A stretch of 64,000 nucleotides of DNA from positions 86,214 through 150,213 of the forward strand of contig NZ_LIGE01000029.1 in NCBI RefSeq assembly GCF_001297015.1, given 5' to 3'. How positions within the stretch are numbered: the first letter of the stretch is position 1; each line of letters starts with the position of its first letter. Made by a program: the position numbers and the translations under genes. Of this stretch, positions 42,172 through 51,489 are shown piece after piece. The DNA comes from Pseudomonas sp. RIT-PI-r. Lineage in GTDB: Bacteria; Pseudomonadota; Gammaproteobacteria; Pseudomonadales; Pseudomonadaceae. The notes below the pieces were generated by a model, which saw only the letters and a program-made list of their open reading frames with translations, searched no databases and was not told the origin of the DNA.

Positions 42172-42996
42172 TTATTCCAGTTTCTTGAACAAGGCATTGC
42201 CACATCGCGAGCAGAACGCCGCGCCATGCTCGTGGCTGTTTTTCTTGCACACCGGGCAGTCGTGTTGCAACTGTTCACCGCGCATGGCGTTGGCCAGTTC
42301 GGCGGTAAAAATCCCCGTCGGCACGGCGATGATCGAGTAACCGGTGATCATCACCAGCGACGAAATCACCTGGCCCAACGGGGTCTTCGGCACGATGTCG
42401 CCGAAGCCCACCGTGGTCAAGGTGACGATAGCCCAATAGATGCCTTTGGGAATGCTGGTGAAGCCGTGCTCCGGGCCTTCGATCACGTACATCAGGGTGC
42501 CGAACACCGTCACCAGCGTGCAGACGCTGACCAGAAACACCACGATTTTCTGCTTGCTGCCACGCAGCGCCGACATCAAATAGTTGGCTTGCTTGAGGTA
42601 CGGGCTGAGCTTGAGCACACGGAAAATCCGCAGCATGCGGATGATCCGAATGATCAGCAGGTACTGCGCATCGCTGTAATACAGGGCGAGGATGCCCGGC
42701 ACGATCGCCAGCAAATCCACCAGCCCGTAAAAGCTGAAGGCGTAGCGCAACGGCTTCGGTGAGCAATACAGACGCAGGATGTACTCGCCGAGAAAGATGA
42801 TCGTGAAGCCCCATTCGATGTAGGCCAGCACGTCGGCGTAGTTCTGGTGAATGCTGTCGATGCTGTCGAGCATCACGATCACCAGACTGGAGAGGATGAT
42901 CAACAGCAGGATGCCGTCGAAGCGACGCCCGGCAAGGGTGTCGCTCTGGAAAATCATCACGTAAAGCCGTTCGCGCCAATTGTTGCTGCTGTCCAT
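42172..42996 (-). CDS. Voltage-gated potassium-channel-like ion transporter
   Basis: A 274-residue six-helix channel. The S4-like helix has regularly spaced Arg (IIRIIRMLRIFRVLKL), and the pore loop has the K+ filter TVGFGD. A C-terminal zinc-ribbon-like tail CPVCKKNSHEHGAAFCSRCG is unusual for such channels and may bind zinc. Acts in the inner membrane; the physiological trigger is unknown. Confidence 0.9.
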   Translation of the reverse strand: MDSSNNWRERLYVMIFQSDTLAGRRFDGILLLIILSSLVIVMLDSIDSIHQNYADVLAYIEWGFTIIFLGEYILRLYCSPKPLRYAFSFYGLVDLLAIVPGILALYYSDAQYLLIIRIIRMLRIFRVLKLSPYLKQANYLMSALRGSKQKIVVFLVSVCTLVTVFGTLMYVIEGPEHGFTSIPKGIYWAIVTLTTVGFGDIVPKTPLGQVISSLVMITGYSIIAVPTGIFTAELANAMRGEQLQHDCPVCKKNSHEHGAAFCSRCGNALFKKLE

Positions 42997-43017
42997 GGAT
43001 AACGCCTGAATCGAAGA

Positions 43018-43932
43018 TCAGCGCAGCCTAGGTTGATTCTCCCCATGAGCGCAAGGCGCACGCTCAACCGGGGTTTTGCCGAGCATCTGGATGCCGGCGC
43101 GGATCAGCCAGCCGGCGAGGATGAACGGCGCGGTCAGGGTGGCGAGGCCAACGGCAGCAAACAGTGGCGTCACCAGCAGCGCCAGGACGATGCCGAGTAG
43201 TGGCAGCCACGGTTGTTGGCGTTGCGCACTGAAGGCGAGGGCGGCCAGCACGGCGTTGTAGCTGCCCAAACCTAAAAGCGCAGCGCTGGTTTCGTGGTGC
43301 AGCAGGCTTGAGGCCAGACCGATGGCTGACGCCAGCATTGCCCAGCAAAACGCCCGGCGATCAGCCATCAGCAAACCAATGGCGATGAGCGCGCCGGCCA
43401 GCGGATGACCGAGAAACATCACTTGACCCAGACCGCGCAGTTCGGCGGCGAGCAGATTCAGCGTGTTCATCTCGATGTGCGCCATCGGCGCTGACGGTTC
43501 TGCGAACGGCAGCAGAACCCAGCTCAGCGCCACGAACGGCGAGGTGTAGGCCGGAATCGATCGGCTGCGGTACACATGTTTGAGCCATTGCTGCGTGGCC
43601 ATGGCGCTCAAGCCGCCGGCGGCGAGAATCAGCGGCGGCAGCATCGGCGACCAAGGGAAATACAGGCTCAGCAGCAGGCCGAGCAGGATGCCGTTGTAGC
43701 TGAACAATCCGGCCTGACGATCAGCCTTGGCGTAGTTACGCCGTTGCGCCGTGAGCAAACCGGCGACGGCACCGAGCAGCGCTCCGGCGAACAGCACCGG
43801 CGCGGTTAGCAGGATCGCCAACAGACACAGCAGGCCGCATAGCGGATGGCGCTGGAGGAATATTTGACTGAAACCGTTGAGCAAAGCCTCGGCCCAGTCG
43901 GGGCAGTGGGTGTTGAAATGATTGGCAGGCAT
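43018..43932 (-). CDS. Urea transporter
   Basis: Inner-membrane urea channel of the UT/Yut family, 304 residues. Family marks are AGLFSYNGILLGLLLSLYF and the second half RSIPAYTSPFVALSWVLLPF with LAALAFSAQ-like repeats, giving two homologous halves. It lies downstream of the glyoxylate carboligase genes, where urea made with glyoxylate from ureidoglycolate would be a logical substrate. Confidence 0.87.
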   Translation of the reverse strand: MPANHFNTHCPDWAEALLNGFSQIFLQRHPLCGLLCLLAILLTAPVLFAGALLGAVAGLLTAQRRNYAKADRQAGLFSYNGILLGLLLSLYFPWSPMLPPLILAAGGLSAMATQQWLKHVYRSRSIPAYTSPFVALSWVLLPFAEPSAPMAHIEMNTLNLLAAELRGLGQVMFLGHPLAGALIAIGLLMADRRAFCWAMLASAIGLASSLLHHETSAALLGLGSYNAVLAALAFSAQRQQPWLPLLGIVLALLVTPLFAAVGLATLTAPFILAGWLIRAGIQMLGKTPVERAPCAHGENQPRLR

Positions 43933-43949
43933 GGCAGTTCATTCGGTAC

Positions 43950-44071
43950 TGATCGTTCCCACGTCGAGGCGTCGAACCGTCTGCGTGGGAATGCCTCAAA
44001 GGACGCTCTGCGTCTGCTCTTGGGACGCGGAGCGTCCCGGGCCGCATTCCCACGCGGAGCGTGGGAACGAT
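43950..44071. repeat. REP-like palindrome, class D
   Basis: Outer arms GATCGTTCCCACG and CGTGGGAACGATC flank inner arms around GGACGC/GCGTCC. Second copy of the element at 11221. Lies between pyk and the urea transporter gene. Confidence 0.8.
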
Positions 44072-44083
44072 CATGGTGGGCGG

Positions 44084-45499
44084 TTAAATCAACGTTTCGA
44101 TCCGCAGCGAGTTAGTCGATCCCGGCTGGCCAAATGGCACGCCGGCAGTGATCAGCAGCGTGTCGCCACGCTCGGCCATGCCTTGGGCCTGGGCGATTTC
44201 CAGCGCGGTCGAGCAGACTTCGTCGACCTGACGCAGGTGATCGTTGACCACCGAATGAATCCCCCACGCCACGCTCAGACGCCGCGCGGTTTGCAGGTTC
44301 GGCGTCAGGTTGAGGATCGGCGCTTTCGGCCGTTCCCGCGCCGTACGCAAACTCGATGCACCCGACTCGCTGTAGTTGACCAACACCGCCACCGGCAGCA
44401 CGTTGCTGATACGACGGATCGCGCAGCTGATTGCGTCGGAAACGGTCGCTTCCGCCTTCGGCCGGCTGACGTCGAGCTGAGTCTGATAATCCGGGCCGTT
44501 CTCCACCTGGCGGATGATCTTGCTCATCATCTGCACGGCTTCCAGCGGGTATTCGCCGGACGCGGTTTCTGCTGACAGCATCACCGCATCGGCACCTTCG
44601 GCCACGGCGTTGGCAACGTCAGTCACTTCGGCACGGGTCGGGGCAGGGGAGAAGCGCATCGACTCGAGCATTTGCGTCGCCACCACCACCGGTTTGCCCA
44701 GTTCGCGGCAGGTGGTGATGATGTTTTTCTGAATCTGCGGCACGCTTTCCGCTGGCACTTCGACGCCGAGGTCGCCACGAGCAACCATGATCGCGTCGCT
44801 CAATTCAGCGATTTCGCGCAGTTGCTCAACGGCGGAAGGCTTCTCGATTTTCGCCATCAGAAAGGCTTTGTCACCGATCAGTGCGCGGGCTTCGACGATG
44901 TCTTGCGGGCGCTGCACAAACGACAGCGCGACCCAGTCCACACCCAGCTCCAGACCGAAGCTCAGGTCACGACGATCCTTGGCGGTCAGCGGGCTGAGGT
45001 CGAGCACCGCTTGCGGTACGTTGACGCCTTTGCGGTCCGACAGTTCGCCGCCGTTGAGCACGGTAGTATCAATCGCGTCGGCGTATTTGCTGACCACACG
45101 CAGACGCAGTTTGCCGTCGTCGAGCAGCAGATCCATGCCCGCTTCCAGCGCTTCGATGATCTCCGGATGCGGCAGATTGACCCGGCGCTCATCGCCCGGT
45201 GTCGCGTCCAGATCGAGACGGAAGGCCTGACCACGATGCAGCTGCACCTTGCCGTCGGCGAACTTGCCGACGCGCAGTTTCGGCCCCTGCAAGTCCATCA
45301 GAATGCCCAGCGGGTAGTTGAGCTGGCGCTCGACTTCGCGGATCCACTGATAGCGCTTGGCGTGGTCGGCATGATCGCCGTGGCTGAAGTTCAGGCGGAA
45401 GATATTCACCCCGGCCTCGACCAGTTCACGGATGTCTTCGATGCCATCGACAGCAGGACCGAGGGTGGCGAGGATTTTGACCTTTTTATCAGGCGTCAT
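44084..45499 (-). CDS. pyk: Pyruvate kinase
   Basis: Glycolytic enzyme of 471 residues converting phosphoenolpyruvate and ADP to pyruvate and ATP. Start region KVKILATLGPAVDGIEDI, active-site FLMAKIEKPSAVEQL and MVARGDLGVEVP are intact. It overlaps the glycerate kinase gene by four bases. Placement at the end of the gcl operon suits conversion of glycerate-derived 2-phosphoglycerate to pyruvate. Confidence 0.96.
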   Translation of the reverse strand: MTPDKKVKILATLGPAVDGIEDIRELVEAGVNIFRLNFSHGDHADHAKRYQWIREVERQLNYPLGILMDLQGPKLRVGKFADGKVQLHRGQAFRLDLDATPGDERRVNLPHPEIIEALEAGMDLLLDDGKLRLRVVSKYADAIDTTVLNGGELSDRKGVNVPQAVLDLSPLTAKDRRDLSFGLELGVDWVALSFVQRPQDIVEARALIGDKAFLMAKIEKPSAVEQLREIAELSDAIMVARGDLGVEVPAESVPQIQKNIITTCRELGKPVVVATQMLESMRFSPAPTRAEVTDVANAVAEGADAVMLSAETASGEYPLEAVQMMSKIIRQVENGPDYQTQLDVSRPKAEATVSDAISCAIRRISNVLPVAVLVNYSESGASSLRTARERPKAPILNLTPNLQTARRLSVAWGIHSVVNDHLRQVDEVCSTALEIAQAQGMAERGDTLLITAGVPFGQPGSTNSLRIETLI

Positions 45500-46770
45500 G
45501 ATTTGCAGCTCTCAAGGATCAGAATGGCGCGGAAGTCGTTGACGTTGGTGCGGGTCGGCTCGGTGACGATTAGCGCATCGAGCGCCGCGAAATAGCCGTA
45601 GCCGTTGTTGTTATCCAGCTCGTCGCTGGCGCTCAAACCGAGGGCGGCGGCGCGGGCGTAGCTGTCCGGGGTCATAATCGCGCCGGCGTTGTCTTCCGAG
45701 CCATCAATGCCGTCGGTGTCACCGGCCAGGGCATAAACGCCGGGCTGGCCTTTGAGGTTGTCGGTGAGGCTCAAGAGGAATTCGGCGTTGCGTCCGCCAC
45801 GGCCATTGCCGCGCACGGTCACGGTGGTTTCGCCGCCGGACAAAATCACGCACGGCGCTGCCAATGGCTGGCCGTGGTTGATGATCTGGCGGGCGATACC
45901 GGCGTGGACTTTCGCCACTTCGCGCGACTCACCTTCGAGGTCGCCGAGGATCAGCGTGCTGAAACCGGCCTGACGGCATTTCACTGCGGCGGCATCCAGC
46001 GATTGCTGAGGACGGGCGATCAACTGGAAGTGGCTGCGAGCGAGGCTCGGGTCACCGGGTTTGACGGTTTCCGACTCCGGGCTTTGCAGCCAGTTGCGCA
46101 CTGAAGCAGGGATCTCGATGCCGTAGCGCTTGATGATTGCCAGGGCTTCGGCAGAAGTGCTCGGGTCGGCCACGGTCGGGCCGGAAGCGATGACCGTGGC
46201 GAGGTCGCCCGGGACATCGGAAATCGCGTAGGTATAAACAGTGGCAGGCCAGCAGGCCTTACCGAGACGGCCGCCCTTGATCGCCGAGAGGTGCTTGCGC
46301 ACGCAGTTCATCTCGCCGATGGTCGCGCCGGATTTGAGCAGGGCTTTGTTGATCGACTGCTTGTCGGCGAGGGTGATGCCTTCGGCCGGCAACGCCAGCA
46401 GGGCCGAGCCACCACCGGAGAGCAGGAAGATCACGCGGTCGTCTTCAGTCAGGTTGCTGACCAGTTCGAGCACACGTTTGGCCACGGCCAGGCCGGCAGC
46501 GTCCGGCACCGGGTGCGCGGCTTCGACCACTTCGATTTTTTCGCACGGGGCGCCGTGACCATAACGGGTCACCACCAGGCCAGACACTTCACCCTCCCAG
46601 CAACGCTCGACCACTTGCGCCATGGCGGCAGCGGCTTTGCCGGCACCGATGACGATCACCCGACCGCTGCGATTGGCAGGCAAATGGGCTTCGAGGACTT
46701 GGTTCGGATGGGCCGCGTCGATGGCTGTGGCAAACAGCTCGCGCAGCAGTTGTTGCGGATCGACCGACAT
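45496..46770 (-). CDS. ttuD: Glycerate 2-kinase (TtuD/MOFRL family)
   Basis: Enzyme of 424 residues phosphorylating D-glycerate to 2-phosphoglycerate; older annotation calls it hydroxypyruvate reductase. GKAAAAMAQVVE near the start, LLSGGGSALLALP in the middle and a C-terminal MOFRL domain (AGDTDGIDGSEDNAGA) mark the family. It follows glxR across a REP pair and overlaps pyk. Confidence 0.93.
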   Translation of the reverse strand: MSVDPQQLLRELFATAIDAAHPNQVLEAHLPANRSGRVIVIGAGKAAAAMAQVVERCWEGEVSGLVVTRYGHGAPCEKIEVVEAAHPVPDAAGLAVAKRVLELVSNLTEDDRVIFLLSGGGSALLALPAEGITLADKQSINKALLKSGATIGEMNCVRKHLSAIKGGRLGKACWPATVYTYAISDVPGDLATVIASGPTVADPSTSAEALAIIKRYGIEIPASVRNWLQSPESETVKPGDPSLARSHFQLIARPQQSLDAAAVKCRQAGFSTLILGDLEGESREVAKVHAGIARQIINHGQPLAAPCVILSGGETTVTVRGNGRGGRNAEFLLSLTDNLKGQPGVYALAGDTDGIDGSEDNAGAIMTPDSYARAAALGLSASDELDNNNGYGYFAALDALIVTEPTRTNVNDFRAILILESCKS

Positions 46771-46817
46771 GGCGGGCTCCCGGAATTCTTGTTATTCGAA
46801 AGGGCAACTCAGATCAC

Positions 46818-46906
46818 TGTAGGAGTGAGCCTGCTCGCGATTCAGGCGCCGCGGTAAATCTGACTCACCGCGGTGACTTCATCGCGAGCAGGCTCACTCC
46901 TACAGG
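46818..46906. repeat. REP repeat, class B inverted pair
   Basis: Inverted copies of GTAGGAGTGAGCCTGCTCGC between ttuD and glxR, inside the operon. Confidence 0.85.
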
Positions 46907-46918
46907 TTTGATGAAGGC

Positions 46919-47812
46919 TTATTTGTTGTCGCGAATCGAGAAGTTAGCCATGTGCTCCAGACCTTTGATCAGCGCCGAGTGATCCCAGTTGCTGCCACCG
47001 ATCGCTGCGCAGGTGCTGAACACTTGCTGGGCATTGGCGGTGTTCGGCAGGTTGATGTTCAGCTCCTTGGCGCCTTGCAGGGCCAGGTTCAGGTCTTTCT
47101 GGTGCAGGCTGATGCGGAAGCCTGGATCGAAAGTGCCTTTGATCATGCGCTCGCCGTGCACTTCAAGGATCTTCGAGGAAGCGAAACCGCCCATCAGTGC
47201 TTCACGCACCTTGGCTGGATCAGCACCGTTTTTCGAAGCGAACAGCAGGGCTTCGGCGACGGCCTGAATGTTCAGCGCAACGATGATCTGGTTGGCGACT
47301 TTGGCGGTTTGACCGTCGCCATTGCCACCGACCAGGGTGATGTTCTTGCCCATGGCCTGGAACAGCGGCAGCGCGCGTTCGAAGGCATCGGCGTCGCCAC
47401 CGATCATGATGCTCAGGGTCGCGGCTTTGGCGCCGACTTCACCGCCGGAAACCGGTGCGTCGAGGTACTGCGCGCCTTTTTCGTTGATCTTCGCCGCGAA
47501 AGCTTTGGTGGCGGTCGGCGAGATCGAGCTCATGTCGATGACGATTTTGCCTTTGCTCAGACCAGCGGCAACGCCGTCGGCGCGGAACAGTACGTCGTCG
47601 ACCTGTGGGGTATCCGGGACCATGACGATGATGAATTCAGCTTCCTGCGCGACTTCGCGCGGGTTGGCCAGGGCGACGGCGCCAGCGGCAACCAGGTCGG
47701 CAGGGGCGGCGTCGTGGTGCGCCGACAGGAACAGGCTGTGACCGGCTTTCTGCAGGTTCGAAGCCATTGGGTGGCCCATGATGCCGGTGCCGATAAATCC
47801 GATTTTAGCCAT
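46919..47812 (-). CDS. glxR: Tartronate semialdehyde reductase GlxR
   Basis: NAD(P)H-dependent beta-hydroxyacid dehydrogenase of 297 residues that reduces tartronate semialdehyde to glycerate. N-terminal GFIGTGIMGHPMA nucleotide site, substrate motif APVSGGEVGA and catalytic Lys in GDGQTAKVANQI are present. ATG 47812 has AGAGGA at the correct distance; the longer frame runs into a REP pair. Confidence 0.95.
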   Translation of the reverse strand: MAKIGFIGTGIMGHPMASNLQKAGHSLFLSAHHDAAPADLVAAGAVALANPREVAQEAEFIIVMVPDTPQVDDVLFRADGVAAGLSKGKIVIDMSSISPTATKAFAAKINEKGAQYLDAPVSGGEVGAKAATLSIMIGGDADAFERALPLFQAMGKNITLVGGNGDGQTAKVANQIIVALNIQAVAEALLFASKNGADPAKVREALMGGFASSKILEVHGERMIKGTFDPGFRISLHQKDLNLALQGAKELNINLPNTANAQQVFSTCAAIGGSNWDHSALIKGLEHMANFSIRDNK

Positions 47813-47841
47813 GAGAAAATCCTCTTGTTTTTGTCTTTCCC

Positions 47842-47931
47842 CTGTAGGAGCTGCCGCAGGCTGCGATCTTTTGATCTTGATCTTCAAAATAACAAGATCA
47901 AAAGATCGCAGCCTGCGGCAGCTCCTACAGG
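47842..47931. repeat. REP repeat, class A inverted pair
   Basis: Two inverted class A units between hyi and glxR. Confidence 0.87.
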
Positions 47932-47943
47932 GTCATGTGTTTG

Positions 47944-48726
47944 TCAGATTGCGTTGTGCGACTTCAGCCAGCCGAGACCTGCTTCGGTGGTAGTCAGCGG
48001 CTTGTATTCGCAACCCACCCAACCCTGATAACCGATGCGGTCGAGGTGTTCGAACAGGAAGCGGTAGTTGATTTCACCGGTGCCGGGTTCGTTGCGCCCC
48101 GGGTTGTCCGCGAGCTGCACATGGTTGATCTCGCCCAGGTGCGATTGCAGGGTGCGGGCCAGATCGCCTTCCATGATTTGCATGTGATAAATGTCGTATT
48201 GCAGGAACAGATTGGCGCTGCCGACCTGCTCGCGAATCGACAGGGCTTGCGCCGTGTTGTTCAGGTAGAAGCCCGGGATGTCGCGGGTGTTGATCGCTTC
48301 CATCACCAGTTTGATGCCCGCTGCCTGCAGTTTGTCGGCGGCGTATTTCAGGTTGGCGACGAAGGTCTTTTCTACCGTGGCATCGTCAACGCCTTGCGGA
48401 CGGATACCGGCCAGGCAGTTGATCTGGGTGTTGCCCAGCACTTGTGCGTAGGCAATCGCCAGATCGACACCGGCGCGGAACTCTTCGACCCGATCCGGCA
48501 AACACGCGATACCGCGTTCGCCCTTGGCCCAGTCACCGGCCGGCAGGTTGAACAGCACTTGGGTCAGACCGTTGGCGTCGAGTTTGGCCTTGATTTCGGC
48601 AGAGCTGAAATCGTACGGGAACAGGTACTCGACACCGCTGAAACCGGCCTTGGCGGCGGCGTCGAAACGGGCAAGGAAATCCTGTTCGGTGAACAGCATG
48701 GACAGGTTGGCTGCGAAACGCGGCAT
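47944..48726 (-). CDS. hyi: Hydroxypyruvate isomerase
   Basis: TIM-barrel isomerase of 260 residues interconverting hydroxypyruvate and tartronate semialdehyde. MPRFAANLSMLFTEQDFLARF and VMEAINTRDIPGFYL are characteristic, the latter carrying a metal-binding Glu. Standard position after gcl. Confidence 0.95.
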   Translation of the reverse strand: MPRFAANLSMLFTEQDFLARFDAAAKAGFSGVEYLFPYDFSSAEIKAKLDANGLTQVLFNLPAGDWAKGERGIACLPDRVEEFRAGVDLAIAYAQVLGNTQINCLAGIRPQGVDDATVEKTFVANLKYAADKLQAAGIKLVMEAINTRDIPGFYLNNTAQALSIREQVGSANLFLQYDIYHMQIMEGDLARTLQSHLGEINHVQLADNPGRNEPGTGEINYRFLFEHLDRIGYQGWVGCEYKPLTTTEAGLGWLKSHNAI

Positions 48727-48778
48727 GGTGGTCTCCTGAAAAACGGATGTGACACGGTTGGTCAGAATGTTCGCGATC

Positions 48779-48896
48779 AGTCCCCTCTCCTGGGGGAGAG
48801 GGTTAGGGTGAGGGGGATCCTGAGTCTGATCCGAATTTTGCGATCACCGCAAAACCTTTCCCTCACCCCAGCCCTCTCCCGGAGGGAGAGGGAGCT
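48779..48896. repeat. Composite palindromic repeat, class E, variant core
   Basis: Inverted arms with GAGAGGGTTAGGGTGAGGG and CCCTCACCCCAGCCCTCTC enclose a core unlike that of the copies at 5463 and 40812. Lies between gcl and hyi. Confidence 0.8.
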
Positions 48897-48904
48897 AATT
48901 ACGA

Positions 48905-50680
48905 TCAATCAAGCAGCGAAATCGCCGTTGGCGCATCGTTGCCGACCAGCGCCAGGTCTTCGAATTCGTTGACGGCGTTGATCTCGGTACCCATGGAGAT
49001 ATTGGTCACACGCTCCAGAATGATCTCGACGATCACCGGCACCTTGAACTCTTCGATCATCTGTTCGGCCTTGCGCAGGGCAGGGGCGATTTCCGATGGT
49101 TCGAATACACGCAGCGCCTTACAGCCAAGGCCTTCAGCCACTGCGACGTGGTCAACACCGTAACCGTTGAGTTCCGGCGCGTTCAGGTTATCGAAGGACA
49201 GCTGCACGCAGTAGTCCATTTCGAACCCGCGCTGCGCCTGACGGATCAGACCCAGGTACGAGTTGTTCACCACAACGTGGATGTACGGCAGTTTGAACTG
49301 AGCGCCGACCGCCAGTTCTTCGATCATGAACTGGAAGTCATAGTCCCCCGACAGGGCCACGACTTTGCGGTTCGGATCGGCCTTCACCACGCCCAGCGCT
49401 GCCGGAATGGTCCAGCCCAACGGGCCTGCCTGGCCACAGTTGATCCAGTGACGCGGCTTGTAGACGTGCAGGAACTGCGCGCCGGCAATCTGCGACAGAC
49501 CAATGGTGCTGACGTAGCAAGTGTCCTTGCCGAACACCTGATTCATTTCTTCGTAAACGCGCTGTGGTTTGACCGGCACGTTGTCGAAGTGGGTCTTGCG
49601 GTGCAGGCTGGCTTTGCGCTGCTGGCAGTCTTGCAGCCAGGCGCTGCGGTTCTTCAGCTTGCCGGCGGCTTGCCATTCACGGGCCACTTCGATGAACACG
49701 GTCAGTGCGGCAGCAGCGTCGGAAACGATGCCCAGATCCGGCGTGAACACACGCCCGATCTGCGTGCCTTCGATGTCGACGTGAATGAACTTGCGGCCTT
49801 CGGTGTAAACGTCAACCGAGCCGGTGTGACGGTTGGCCCAACGGTTACCGATACCCAACACCACGTCGGATTTCAGCATGGTGGCGTTGCCGTAACGGTG
49901 CGAAGTCTGCAGGCCGACCATGCCGACCATCAACGGGTGATCGTCAGGGATGGTGCCCCAGCCCATCAGGGTCGGGATAACCGGGATGCCGGTCAGCTCA
50001 GCGAATTCAACCAGCAGATCGCTGGCGTCGGCGTTGATGATGCCGCCGCCGGCAACCAGCAATGGACGCTCGGCTTGATCAAGCAGAGCCAAAGCCTTCT
50101 CGACCTGAACGCGGGTGGCGGTCGGTTTGGCCAATGGCAGCGGCTGGTAAGCGTCGATGTCGAATTCGATCTCGGCCATCTGCACGTCGAACGGCAGGTC
50201 GATCAGCACCGGGCCTGGACGGCCGGAGCGCATCTCAAAGAACGCTTTCTGAAACGCGTAAGGCACTTGGCCCGGTTCCAGAACAGTGGTCGCCCACTTG
50301 GTGACTGGCTTGACGATGCTGGTGATGTCGACAGCCTGGAAGTCTTCCTTGTGCATACGGGCGCGGGGTGCCTGGCCGGTAATGCAGAGGATTGGAATCG
50401 AGTCGGCCGAGGCGCTGTAGAGCCCGGTGACCATGTCGGTACCGGCAGGGCCGGAAGTACCGATGCACACGCCGATGTTGCCGGCCTTGGTGCGGGTGTA
50501 GCCCTCGGCCATGTGCGAGGCGCCTTCAACGTGGCGAGCAAGGACGTGATCGATGCCACCGACTTTCTGCAAGGCGGAGTACAGCGGGTTGATGGCAGCG
50601 CCCGGGATGCCAAAAGCGGTATCAACCCCTTCACGGCGCATCACCAGAACGGCGGCTTCGATTGCTCTCATTTTGCTCAT
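48905..50680 (-). CDS. gcl: Glyoxylate carboligase
   Basis: ThDP- and FAD-binding enzyme of 591 residues that condenses two glyoxylate molecules to tartronate semialdehyde and CO2. In LARHVEGASHMAEGYTR residue 51 is Val, the known Gcl peculiarity, where other ThDP enzymes have the activating Glu. FAD-linked middle domain and C-terminal ThDP domain (ALSGDYDFQF, VVVNNSYLGLIRQ) are complete. ATG 50680 has AGAGG at 8 bp. First gene of the gcl-hyi-glxR-ttuD-pyk series. Confidence 0.97.
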   Translation of the reverse strand: MSKMRAIEAAVLVMRREGVDTAFGIPGAAINPLYSALQKVGGIDHVLARHVEGASHMAEGYTRTKAGNIGVCIGTSGPAGTDMVTGLYSASADSIPILCITGQAPRARMHKEDFQAVDITSIVKPVTKWATTVLEPGQVPYAFQKAFFEMRSGRPGPVLIDLPFDVQMAEIEFDIDAYQPLPLAKPTATRVQVEKALALLDQAERPLLVAGGGIINADASDLLVEFAELTGIPVIPTLMGWGTIPDDHPLMVGMVGLQTSHRYGNATMLKSDVVLGIGNRWANRHTGSVDVYTEGRKFIHVDIEGTQIGRVFTPDLGIVSDAAAALTVFIEVAREWQAAGKLKNRSAWLQDCQQRKASLHRKTHFDNVPVKPQRVYEEMNQVFGKDTCYVSTIGLSQIAGAQFLHVYKPRHWINCGQAGPLGWTIPAALGVVKADPNRKVVALSGDYDFQFMIEELAVGAQFKLPYIHVVVNNSYLGLIRQAQRGFEMDYCVQLSFDNLNAPELNGYGVDHVAVAEGLGCKALRVFEPSEIAPALRKAEQMIEEFKVPVIVEIILERVTNISMGTEINAVNEFEDLALVGNDAPTAISLLD

Positions 50681-50707
50681 GGTTTTGTGCCTCTTTACGT
50701 TTTGTAA

Positions 50708-50717
50708 TTGTATACAA
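50708..50717. promoter_or_regulatory. Palindromic operator candidate near gcl
   Basis: TTGTATACAA, a perfect 10-bp palindrome, 28 bp upstream of the gcl start. An identical site is at 50846. The shape fits GntR/FadR-type regulators; the P. putida gcl operon is repressed by GclR, but the binding protein here is not known. Confidence 0.55.
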
Positions 50718-50845
50718 GTGGCTTTGCGCAGAGTGTATTCACGGCGGACGGCGCAGGTCAATCCATTTTCTCAAGCGCCTGTTTCATTCGTCGGAAGCCT
50801 TTCTGAGTGTGGCTTTTCGTCGCATGTGGCGCTTTTCGAGAATTA

Positions 50846-50855
50846 TTGTATACAA
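50846..50855. promoter_or_regulatory. Second copy of the palindromic operator
   Basis: TTGTATACAA again, about 138 bp from the first copy and 94 bp before the divergent GlcG-like gene. One regulator could control both directions or loop the DNA between the two sites. Confidence 0.55.
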
Positions 50856-50948
50856 AAAAATAACTCATTGTGTTCTATTTGTTGCATCGGGCTGCGGCAG
50901 AAAAGCGCAGCCCCACGACTTTCCCTATAACAAAATGAGGACGGCACC

Positions 50949-51389
50949 ATGAGCGCTTTAACCTTGAAAGTCGCAGTCAACCTGGTCAACGAAGCCATCA
51001 ACGCAGGGCGCGGCATCAACGCCGCCCCCCTGACAATCGCGGTACTCGATACCGGCGGCCACCTGATCACCCTGCAACGCGAAGACGGCGCCAGCCTGCT
51101 GCGCCCGAACATCGCCATCGGCAAAGCCTGGGGCGCCATCGCGCTGGGCAAAGGCTCACGCCTGCTGGCACTCGACGCGCAACAACGGCCAGCCTTCATT
51201 GCCGCACTCAACAGCATGGGCCAGGGCAGCGTCGTGCCGGCACCGGGTGGTGTGTTGATTCGGGATCAGGCAGGGAATGTGCTGGGCGCGATCGGCATCA
51301 GCGGGGATTTGTCGGATATCGATGAGCAGGTTGCGATTAAAGCGGTGGAGGCGTTGGAGTTGAGGGCGGATGCGGGGGTGGCGGCCTGA
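50949..51389 (+). CDS. GlcG/HbpS-family protein
   Basis: A 146-residue small alpha/beta protein (MSALTLKVAVNLVNEAINAG; VLDTGGHLITLQREDGAS; PGGVLIRDQAGNVLGAIGISG). The family includes GlcG of glycolate operons and haem-binding HbpS; the biochemical role is unclear. Divergent from gcl with shared operator candidates, which supports a link to glyoxylate/glycolate metabolism. Confidence 0.9.
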   Translation: MSALTLKVAVNLVNEAINAGRGINAAPLTIAVLDTGGHLITLQREDGASLLRPNIAIGKAWGAIALGKGSRLLALDAQQRPAFIAALNSMGQGSVVPAPGGVLIRDQAGNVLGAIGISGDLSDIDEQVAIKAVEALELRADAGVAA

Positions 51390-51489
51390 CCGGAAAATAA
51401 ATCAGCACGTCTGATGGCGTGATGATGACGAAGCGGGGCGGGGTCTATAGACTGCCGCCCCTCTCGTTTATGTATCAAGGAAGATCTGC

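Noticed and set aside
49148..50707. A 519-codon + strand frame opposite gcl
   Set aside because: gcl on the minus strand is certain; this frame has shadow composition and no start signal.
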